The position numbers and the translations under genes were made by a program. Source: CAZEKB01 sp964512225 (GTDB taxonomy: Bacteria; Myxococcota_A; UBA796; UBA9615). Taken from it: 64,000 nucleotides of DNA. The notes below the pieces were generated by a model, which saw only the letters and a program-made list of their open reading frames with translations, made no database searches and had not been told where the DNA came from. Location of the stretch: the NCBI GenBank assembly GCA_964512225.1, contig CAZEKB010000019.1, forward strand, positions 13,477-77,476. The letters run 5' to 3'. Positions 58,109-64,000 of this stretch are shown piece after piece. Position 1 is the first letter of the stretch, and each line of letters starts with the position of its first letter.

Positions 58109-60204
58109 CACCGGCCGGCTTTCCCGGGCACCCGGCCGGCCAGCGCCAGCGTGACGACGTCGCCTTCGCCCACGCGGGCCCCGGGCCCCGGCGTCTGGGC
58201 CGCGACCAGCCCCGAGCCCTCGAGCTCGACCCGCGCGCCCGCGGGCAACAGCACCTGGATCACGTCGCGCGCGGACCAGCCGGTGAGGTCCGGCAGCGCC
58301 CACGCCGCGCCGTCCTCGGTGGGCTCGAGCGTCGGCAGCTCGCGGGCTGCCGCCGGCTCTTCGCCTTCGGCGTCGGTGGTGAGGAGCAGCGGCGTCTCCT
58401 CCCGGGGGGTGGGCGGGACGCCGAGCACGCGCAGGGCGTGCGTCGTGACCTCGGCGAAGGCGGGCCCCGCGACGGTGCCGCCGTAGTGCTTGTTCTTGGG
58501 CTCGTCGAGGACCACCAGGGTCACGACGCGGGGGTCGCGCACGGGCGCGAAGCCCAGGAAGGACGACACGTACACGCTCTGGGCGTAGCGGCCGTCCACG
58601 ACCTTCTGGGCGGTGCCGGTCTTGCCCCCGGCGGTGTACTCGAGCGGCCGCGCGCGGACGCCCGTGCCGCCTTCGTCCATGACCCGCGCGAGCAGCCGCC
58701 GCATGAGCACGGACGTCTCTTCGGACAGCACCCGCTCGCCGGGCGCCGGGCGGAGATCCTCCACCACGGTGCCGTCCGAGTCCCGCGTCTCCGCGACGAC
58801 GTGCGGGGTGACGGCGATCCCGCCGTTGACGAGGGCCGCGAAGGCCGCCGTGATCTGCACGCCCGTCACGCTGATGCCCTGCCCGAAGGCCCGGTTGGCG
58901 AAGCCGACGCGCGACCAGTTCTCGGCGGGGCTCAGCAGGCCGCGCTCCTCGCCGTACAGGTCGATGCCGGTCTTCGCCCCGAACCCGAACCGCCGGTACG
59001 TGTCCTCGAGCGCCTTCGGCCCGATGCGTTCGGCGAGCTTCGCGGTGCCGATGTTGCTCGAGACCTTGAGCACGTCCTCGACCGTGAGGCGGTCGTACGG
59101 GTGCGCGTCCCGCACGATCCGGCGACCGACGCGGTAGCGACCCTTCTCCAGGTACATCTCCTCGTCGGGCGACGCGAGCCCCCGCTCGATGACCTCGGCG
59201 AAGACGAACGGCTTCATCGTCGAGCCGGGCTCGAAGACCGTGGAGATGGCGCGGTTGCGGCGCCGCTCGGCCACGACCTTGCGGTACTGGTTCGGGTCGT
59301 AGTCGGGGTACGACGCCATCGCGAGGACCGCCCCGGTGCTCGCGTCGAGGGAGACGAGCCACCCCGCCGCGGCCTCGTGGCGGTCGATCGCGGCCTCCAG
59401 CGCGGACTCCGCGCGGTGCTGGATCGAGTGGTCGAGCGTGAGCACCAGGGTGCGCCCCTCGGTGCCCCGGCGGGCGAGGACCCCGTCGTGGTTGGTCGCG
59501 CGCCGGCGGCCGTCGCGCAGCACCTGGTACTGGAAGGTGTCGCCCATCAGCGTGTCGTCGTGCCGCACCTCGAGGCCCTCGAGGCCCACGCCTTCGACGT
59601 TGACGAACCCCAGGATCGGGCCCGCGACGGGGCCGCTGGGGTACTCCCGGTGGGACTCGGGGGTGACGCGCACGCCGGGGATGTCCAGGGCCCGGACGCG
59701 CTCCGTGACCGTGGTGGGGAGCTGGCGGGCGAGCCACGCGAAGCGCGAGTTCTCCCGGCCGAGGCGCTCACGGATGTCGTCCACGTCGCGCTCGAGGAGG
59801 GGGGCCAGGAGCTCGGCGGCCGAGTCCGCGTCCTCGACGAGGGCGGGGTCCGTGTAGATCGACCCCAGCTCCACCGAGACGGCGAGCGGGCGGCCGAGCC
59901 GGTCGACGATCGACCCCCGCTCGGGGGCGACCTTGATCACGCGCTCGTGCTGCGCGCCCACCTGCCGGGCGAGGCGGTCGTCGGGTCCCACGGCGAGCCA
60001 GCCCGCGCGCGCCACGAGCGCGACCCACCCGATCACGAACGCGCCGAGGATGAGGTAGGCGCGGGTGCGGAACGCGTGCGAGCCGGGCGCGACGACGGCG
60101 TCGACCCGGCGGTGCCCCGAGGACCGCTCGGCGCGGAGGCGGCGAGCCCCGGCGGCGCGGGTGCGGCCGGAGTCGGGGCCGGGGCGTCGGTAGGGACCCG
60201 TCAC
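58108..60204 (-). CDS. ftsI: division transpeptidase FtsI with C-terminal PASTA domain
   Basis: This 698-aa class B penicillin-binding protein (PBP3) crosslinks septal peptidoglycan. Near residues 48-70 lies the single membrane span (AYLILGAFVIGWVALVARA). The active-site motifs are EPGSTMKP (S328, K331), SSN and KTGTAQ. The C-terminus (about residues 633-690) reads DLTGWSARDVIQVL with a second strand, which is a PASTA domain. PASTA on FtsI is usual in some Deltaproteobacteria but absent in E. coli. It overlaps ftsL by 4 bp and murE by one base. Confidence 0.97.
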   Translation of the reverse strand: MTGPYRRPGPDSGRTRAAGARRLRAERSSGHRRVDAVVAPGSHAFRTRAYLILGAFVIGWVALVARAGWLAVGPDDRLARQVGAQHERVIKVAPERGSIVDRLGRPLAVSVELGSIYTDPALVEDADSAAELLAPLLERDVDDIRERLGRENSRFAWLARQLPTTVTERVRALDIPGVRVTPESHREYPSGPVAGPILGFVNVEGVGLEGLEVRHDDTLMGDTFQYQVLRDGRRRATNHDGVLARRGTEGRTLVLTLDHSIQHRAESALEAAIDRHEAAAGWLVSLDASTGAVLAMASYPDYDPNQYRKVVAERRRNRAISTVFEPGSTMKPFVFAEVIERGLASPDEEMYLEKGRYRVGRRIVRDAHPYDRLTVEDVLKVSSNIGTAKLAERIGPKALEDTYRRFGFGAKTGIDLYGEERGLLSPAENWSRVGFANRAFGQGISVTGVQITAAFAALVNGGIAVTPHVVAETRDSDGTVVEDLRPAPGERVLSEETSVLMRRLLARVMDEGGTGVRARPLEYTAGGKTGTAQKVVDGRYAQSVYVSSFLGFAPVRDPRVVTLVVLDEPKNKHYGGTVAGPAFAEVTTHALRVLGVPPTPREETPLLLTTDAEGEEPAAARELPTLEPTEDGAAWALPDLTGWSARDVIQVLLPAGARVELEGSGLVAAQTPGPGARVGEGDVVTLALAGRVPGKAGR

Positions 60205-60575
60205 TGCGCCGGCTCCTCGTCCGCGGGGTGTGGCTCGGCGACGGGCTCGGCGTCGGCGTCCCCGGGCGCGGCCTCCTCGGCGAGCTCCACGGGCGCGGGA
60301 TCCTCGGGCACGACCACGATCTGGCCCTCGCCCGGCTCCACGAGCCCCAGCTTCGGGGCCAGCGCCTCGAGGGCCGCGGGGGTGCGCAGGGTCGCCAGCT
60401 CGGCGCGGAGGCGGCGCTGCTCCTCGGCGAGGCGCTCCTCCTCGTCCACCAGGTCGTCGATCCGGTAGGTGAGCTGGACGGTGTCCATCTTCGCCCAGGC
60501 GACGAATACGAACCCCACGCCGATGACCGCGGCGGTCGCGACGACGGCCTTCCAGCGCCCGCGCAGCGCGCTCAC
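60201..60575 (-). CDS. ftsL: cell division protein FtsL
   Basis: The protein has 124 aa: a short basic N-terminus, one membrane span (VVATAAVIGVGFVFVAWA) and a coiled coil (about residues 40-65, YRIDDLVDEEERLAEEQ) with a leucine heptad. A Pro/Ala/Glu-rich tail follows. Sequence conservation in this family is poor. The call relies on size, layout and position between rsmH and ftsI. The GTG overlaps the rsmH stop as GTGA. The acidic tail is longer than in E. coli. Confidence 0.82.
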   Translation of the reverse strand: MSALRGRWKAVVATAAVIGVGFVFVAWAKMDTVQLTYRIDDLVDEEERLAEEQRRLRAELATLRTPAALEALAPKLGLVEPGEGQIVVVPEDPAPVELAEEAAPGDADAEPVAEPHPADEEPAQ

Positions 60576-61582
60576 GACGCCCCCCCCCGGGCCAGCCGCT
60601 CGGCGACGCGCAGCCGCGCCGACCGAGCCCGCGCGTTCGCCGCCAGCTCCAGGTCGCCGGCGGTGGTGCCCGTGCCCCGGGGGACGGCCAGGACGGGCAG
60701 CCGGCCGCAGATGCACACCGGCGACGACGGGGGGCACACGCAGCCCTTGCGCAGCGCCGCGAACCGGCGCTTCACGCGGCGGTCTTCGCCGGAGTGGAAC
60801 GTGATCACCGCCCAGCGTCCGCCCGCGGCGAGGATGTCCGGGCCCCAGCCGAGCATGGCGTCGAGCTCGTCCAGCTCCCGATTGACGGCGATGCGCAGCG
60901 CCTGGAACGTCTTCGTGGCGGGGTGCGTGCGCGCCCCGCGGCGGCCGCCCTTCGCGTCCGAGACGACGGCGGCGAGCTCGGCGGTGGTCTCGATCGGGCG
61001 CTCGGCGCGGCGACGCAGGACCGCGGTGGCGATGCGTCCGGCCTCGCGCTCGTCCCCGAAGTCCCGGAGCAGGTCCCGGAGCTCGCGCCGGTCGAGCGTG
61101 GCCACCAGATCGGCGGCGGTGGGGCCCGTCGAGGGGTCCATGCGCATGTCCAGGGGGCCGTCGGACCCGAAGGAGAAGCCGCGCTCGGGGCGGTCGAGCT
61201 GGGGGGAGGACACGCCGAGGTCCGCGAGCAGCCCGTCGACCGTCCCCGCGTCGACCCCGCGGGCGGCGAGCTCGACGGGGGCCTCGGAGAACGGCGCGTG
61301 CACCACGTCGACCCGGGGCCGCTCCATGGCGGGCACCGCGGCGAGCGCGCGCTCGATGCGGTCGGCGGTGGCGAGGACGGCGTCCGGGTCGCGATCGAAG
61401 GCGACGAGCCGCCCCCCGGGCCCGAGGCGCACGGCGATGGCGGCCGAGTGCCCCCCGCCGCCCGCCGTGCAGTCGACGTAGGTGCCGTCCCGGCGCACGT
61501 GCAGGGAGTCCACGGACTCCTCGAGGAGCACGGTCGTATGCTGGAAGCCGGGGTCGTGGACGTCGCCCCGGCGGTCGCTCAG
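60572..61582 (-). CDS. rsmH: 16S rRNA m4C1402 methyltransferase RsmH (MraW), apparent CTG start
   Basis: This 336-aa SAM-dependent enzyme modifies C1402 of 16S rRNA. It shows HTTVLLEESVDSL, the SAM loop VDCTAGGGGHS, DLGVSSPQLDRPERGFSF, DMRMD, the C-terminal FQALRIAVNRELDEL and VITFHSGEDRRVKR. No ATG, GTG or TTG codon lies near the expected N-terminus. The one codon that fits is CTG at 61582, which overlaps the mraZ stop as CTGA, the same 4-base arrangement used by neighbours. The nearest canonical in-frame start is within mraZ, more than 40 codons upstream. Confidence 0.93.
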   Translation of the reverse strand: MSDRRGDVHDPGFQHTTVLLEESVDSLHVRRDGTYVDCTAGGGGHSAAIAVRLGPGGRLVAFDRDPDAVLATADRIERALAAVPAMERPRVDVVHAPFSEAPVELAARGVDAGTVDGLLADLGVSSPQLDRPERGFSFGSDGPLDMRMDPSTGPTAADLVATLDRRELRDLLRDFGDEREAGRIATAVLRRRAERPIETTAELAAVVSDAKGGRRGARTHPATKTFQALRIAVNRELDELDAMLGWGPDILAAGGRWAVITFHSGEDRRVKRRFAALRKGCVCPPSSPVCICGRLPVLAVPRGTGTTAGDLELAANARARSARLRVAERLARGGAS

Positions 61583-62058
61583 AAGTCGATGCCCGCCTCG
61601 TCCGCTTCGTCCGCGAAGGGCACGAAGTCCTCCAGGCCGCCCGTCTCGGCGACGATCTTCGCCGCCTCGGCCTCTTGCGCGGCCCAGCGGTCGACGTCCC
61701 AGATCTCGATCATCCACAGGTACGAGAGCACCACGCAGGGCCCGGACAGTCCCGCCTTCCGCCGCAGCGCGGGGGGCACGTTGATCCGCCCCTGCCCGTC
61801 CACGCGGACCTCCGTCGCGCCCGCGACGAAGGAGTGGAGGAAGGCCCGCGTCCGACGGTCGAAGACGGACCGCCCCGCCATCCGACGCTCGATGCGTCGC
61901 CAGCGGTCGACGGTGTACCCGTGGAGTCCCCCCTCGTAGGCCGTGAGCACGAGGGACGTCTGCCGGGCGGCGGTGATCGGCTCCCGCAGGCGCGACGGGA
62001 GCGGCAGCCGCCCCTTCGCGTCCATCGTCACCTCGAATCGTCCGCGCACCTGGAACAC
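61579..62058 (-). CDS. mraZ: transcriptional regulator MraZ
   Basis: The protein has 159 aa with two AbrB-like repeats: FEVTMDAKGRLPLPSRLRE (residues about 8-26) and EVRVDGQGRINVPPALRR (about 82-100). MraZ binds repeats upstream of its own operon and controls the dcw cluster. The GTG start is preceded at 10 bases by GGAGG. The N-terminus (MFQVRGRFEV) fits the family, and the C-terminal tail is acidic. It is the first gene of the cluster. Confidence 0.96.
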   Translation of the reverse strand: MFQVRGRFEVTMDAKGRLPLPSRLREPITAARQTSLVLTAYEGGLHGYTVDRWRRIERRMAGRSVFDRRTRAFLHSFVAGATEVRVDGQGRINVPPALRRKAGLSGPCVVLSYLWMIEIWDVDRWAAQEAEAAKIVAETGGLEDFVPFADEADEAGIDF

Positions 62059-62093
62059 GGGTGTTCACCCTCCGTCGGGGGAAGTCGTTCGTC

Positions 62094-62138
62094 CCAGGTT
62101 CTACCACTTTGACCCACTCTCTCCCACTTCGCGCCACT
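62094..62138 (-). promoter_or_regulatory. five MraZ boxes at 10-bp spacing
   Basis: On the minus strand five boxes lie at 62134-62138, 62124-62128, 62114-62118, 62104-62108 and 62094-62098. Four read AGTGG and the last reads CCTGG. Three of them are followed by G, giving the TGGG core known for MraZ operators. The spacing is exactly 10 bp, one helical turn. The first box overlaps the -10 element, so occupation would repress transcription. Confidence 0.8.
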
Positions 62139-62164
62139 ATACGGAGGCTGGATCCGGGAGACAA
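62136..62164 (-). promoter_or_regulatory. mraZ/dcw promoter
   Basis: On the minus strand TTGTCT (62159-62164) is separated by 17 bp from TATAGT (62136-62141), a 5 of 6 match to TATAAT. The spacing and the overlap with the MraZ boxes make this the likely dcw promoter, with a start near 62129. Confidence 0.7.
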
Positions 62165-62250
62165 CGGTGGATCTGCGTTGTTTTTCGGACACATCCAGGC
62201 GTCGATCGGAGCGCCGCATCGAGCGTGCCGATCCCCTAGGCTCGGATCCG

Positions 62251-63882
62251 ATGCGGAGGCGGCAGAAGGCTTGGCGACGTCGGATCCCCGCGGGGGCGGG
62301 CCCGATCGTGGACGCGGCCGTCGAATTGGTGCTCATGGAGCCCCTCCCCGGGCTCCTTCCGAATCGACGCATGGACGCGGTGCGGCGCGCCTTCGGCCTG
62401 GACACCCCCGCCACCCTGCCCCGCCTCGCGCCCCTGGTATTCGCGAACGACCCGGCCATCGCGGCCTTCGCCGAGAGCGAGACCGCCCGGATCATGGCGG
62501 GGATGCGCTCCTGGGAGTTCGCGGCCCTCGATCGCGAGCTGCGGGGCACGTTCAGCGTGCTCGGCCGCGTGGTCGACATGGTGTCGCTCGCCCGCAAGGC
62601 GCGCGCCTCGGAGCGACGCGCCCTGCTCCTGGGGATCGCCTCGTGCCACCGGGACGGTCGGGTGCGGGCGACCGCGATGCACACCGCCGAGCAGTGGAGC
62701 GTGGACCTGGCGCTGCCGTTCACGCTCCTGCGCCTCGACGACTGGGTCCGCCCCGTCCGTCGACTCGCCCGCAGTCGGGTGCTGGACCGGATGGGGTTGG
62801 AGCACGTCCCCGAGCTGGTGGAGACGCTCCCCCTCCTCGAGGCGCTGGCGGCCCGCAAGCGGGTGCAGACCGACAAGACGCTGCGGTGGATCGAGCAGCT
62901 GCTGCGGGACCCCGCGGCGCGCTCGGGGCTGTGGGGCGGCCTCGACTCCGATGAGACGGCGGTGCGGCGCTCGTGTCTCCAGCTCCTCGTCGAGTCCGGC
63001 GACGTGGACCTCGTTCGGATGCTCGAGATCGCGTCCACGTCGGCCGATCCGATCCTCGCCGGGGGCGCCGCCGACGCCGTGCTCGCGCACGTGACGGGGG
63101 TGCCCGACGCCCTGCTGTCCAGCCCGTCGGCGCAGGTGCGAGCGCGGGCGCTGGTGCGCGTGGCGAGCCTCCCCCCGGTCGACTCCCTGAGGCCGCTGCA
63201 GGCGGCGCTGCTCGACCCCCGCCGGTCGGTGCGCGAGGTGGCGGTCCACCACCTCCGCAAGGGCGGCGCCGCGGGCATCGAGTCGCGCTACCGGGAGGTC
63301 CTCGAGCGCGGTGAGGGCGAGCGGCTCCGGGCCGCCATCGGGGGCCTCGGAGAGACGGGCGACCGCGCCGACGTCGCCCGACTCGTCCCCTTCCTGGCGC
63401 CCGACTCGCGCCCGCGGACCGCCCGCGCCGCCCTCGCCGCCATCGCGCGGCTCGATCCCCGGGGGCAAGGGGAGCTGTTCCTGACCCACCTGGACGACCC
63501 TCGCCGCGGGGTCTCCCGGGAGGCGACCCGCGCCCTGCTCTCCCCGCGCTCGACGGTCCCCGAGCCGCGGATCTGGGCGCTCGTGCAGAGCGCGGCCACC
63601 GCCCACGGGTCGCGCAACGCGTTCCGCGTCGTCGCCCGGGGGAGCCGCTGGACGCGCGTGGCGCGCATGCTGGTGGGGGCGGACTCGACCGACCCCTGGA
63701 TCGCGGAGCACGCCCGCGTCGGCCTGGACAGGTGGTGTCGGTCGAGCGCGGCCTACGGTCAGGTCCCCGCTCCGGCGCCCGTCGCCGCCCTCGTGGACGC
63801 CGCCCTGGCCGGTCGCGGCCGCGGGGTCCCGGAGCGCGTGGCCCGGGTGGTCCGGACCACGCTCGACCTTGCCCGGACATGA
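62251..63882 (+). CDS. HEAT-repeat-like protein
   Basis: The protein has 543 aa rich in paired helices. Repeats about 30-40 residues long resemble HEAT/PBS-lyase repeats: ALLDPRRSVREVAVHHLRK, LDSDETAVRRSCLQLLVESG, SSPSAQVRARALVRVAS and LDDPRRGVSREATRALL. There is no signal peptide, so it is probably cytoplasmic. The start is uncertain. A GTG at 62167 has GGGAG six bases upstream (62156-62160), but the first 28 codons then show about 57% G/C at third positions against over 90% in the rest. The ATG at 62251 is therefore preferred. It is divergent from mraZ. Function is unknown. Confidence 0.75.
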   Translation: MRRRQKAWRRRIPAGAGPIVDAAVELVLMEPLPGLLPNRRMDAVRRAFGLDTPATLPRLAPLVFANDPAIAAFAESETARIMAGMRSWEFAALDRELRGTFSVLGRVVDMVSLARKARASERRALLLGIASCHRDGRVRATAMHTAEQWSVDLALPFTLLRLDDWVRPVRRLARSRVLDRMGLEHVPELVETLPLLEALAARKRVQTDKTLRWIEQLLRDPAARSGLWGGLDSDETAVRRSCLQLLVESGDVDLVRMLEIASTSADPILAGGAADAVLAHVTGVPDALLSSPSAQVRARALVRVASLPPVDSLRPLQAALLDPRRSVREVAVHHLRKGGAAGIESRYREVLERGEGERLRAAIGGLGETGDRADVARLVPFLAPDSRPRTARAALAAIARLDPRGQGELFLTHLDDPRRGVSREATRALLSPRSTVPEPRIWALVQSAATAHGSRNAFRVVARGSRWTRVARMLVGADSTDPWIAEHARVGLDRWCRSSAAYGQVPAPAPVAALVDAALAGRGRGVPERVARVVRTTLDLART

Positions 63883-63911
63883 CCGGGCCCCGGCAGAGTA
63901 GAGTCCTCCCG

Positions 63912-64000
63912 ATGCGCCGCCTCCTGCTCCCCCTGCTCCTCGCCTCCGCGTGCGTCCTCCCGAGGCCCCAGGATGTCGAGTTCATCGACGACGACGACGC
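63912..64000 (+). CDS. start of an Asp-rich lipoprotein (cut by window end)
   Basis: Thirty codons of a gene are visible. MRRLLLPLLLASAC carries a lipobox (Cys14), then VLPRPQDVEF and the beginning of an Asp tract (IDDDDA). This is the same design as the YHYH lipoproteins. The fold beyond the linker lies outside the window. Confidence 0.7.
   Translation, partial: MRRLLLPLLLASACVLPRPQDVEFIDDDD

Noticed and set aside
62167..62250. GTG start for the HEAT-repeat protein with a GGGAG site
   Set aside because: The 28 extra codons have much lower third-position GC than the rest and overlap the mraZ -35 region, so they look non-coding.

Overview
This 64 kb window is very GC-rich, roughly 70% by eye. 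It is gene-dense and looks like the chromosome of a Gram-negative member of the Myxococcota or the old Deltaproteobacteria. The evidence is a Ser/Thr kinase with a C-terminal membrane anchor, many large secreted lipoproteins and beta-propeller proteins, a MopE-type metal-binding-repeat lipoprotein, a TonB-dependent receptor, a MYXO-CTERM-like tail, and several lipoproteins with Asp-rich (DDDDA/DDDDG) linkers behind the lipobox. MurE carries the DNPR signature of meso-diaminopimelate ligases. No rRNA, tRNA, CRISPR array, insertion sequence or prophage was seen. The lineage is inferred from gene content only.

Layout. 1-4.2 kb (+): the tail of coaE, a Ser/Thr kinase, a TPR protein and a periplasmic-binding-protein-like lipoprotein, almost certainly one operon. 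4.2-12.1 kb (-): a large GH43-like propeller lipoprotein, a second lipoprotein, class I fumarase and MutH, all close-packed. 12.2-14.3 kb (+): a polytopic membrane protein and a tandem-parvulin lipoprotein. 14.3-19.3 kb (-): pyruvate phosphate dikinase, a C5-cytosine DNA methyltransferase and a polytopic membrane protein. 19.4-23.6 kb: two YHYH-domain lipoproteins bracketing a phosphotransferase and a BNR-like secreted protein. 23.7-23.9 kb: three 51-bp tandem hairpin repeats. 23.9-27.6 kb (-): dnaE and a 40-aa membrane peptide. 27.7-34.4 kb (+): an outer-membrane-protein/beta-helix/protease-propeller-barrel operon and a propeller lipoprotein. 34.4-42 kb (-): SppA, a 55-aa membrane protein, a MopE-like lipoprotein and a TonB-dependent receptor. 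42.3-44 kb (+): a zinc-ribbon membrane protein and MreB. 44.5-62.1 kb (-): the division and cell-wall (dcw) cluster. 62.2-64 kb (+): a HEAT-repeat-like protein and the start of another Asp-rich lipoprotein.

The dcw cluster reads mraZ-rsmH-ftsL-ftsI-murE-murF-mraY-ftsW-murG, then an opposite-strand FAD oxidoreductase, then murC-orf96-ftsQ-ftsA-ftsZ. murD, murB and ddl are absent from their usual slots. The mraZ promoter carries five boxes spaced exactly 10 bp apart, as expected for MraZ autoregulation. A second strong promoter lies in an AT-richer island just upstream of ftsQAZ.

Many adjacent genes overlap by four bases (NTGA), often with non-ATG starts: GTG, TTG and, for rsmH, apparently CTG. 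Translational coupling therefore seems to be used heavily here.

The least ordinary items are the HEYTH protease/propeller/outer-membrane-barrel fusion (29468-32812), MutH outside its usual gammaproteobacterial home, the paired YHYH lipoproteins, the hairpin repeat array, and an FtsQ with a long N-terminal extension and a second membrane segment.
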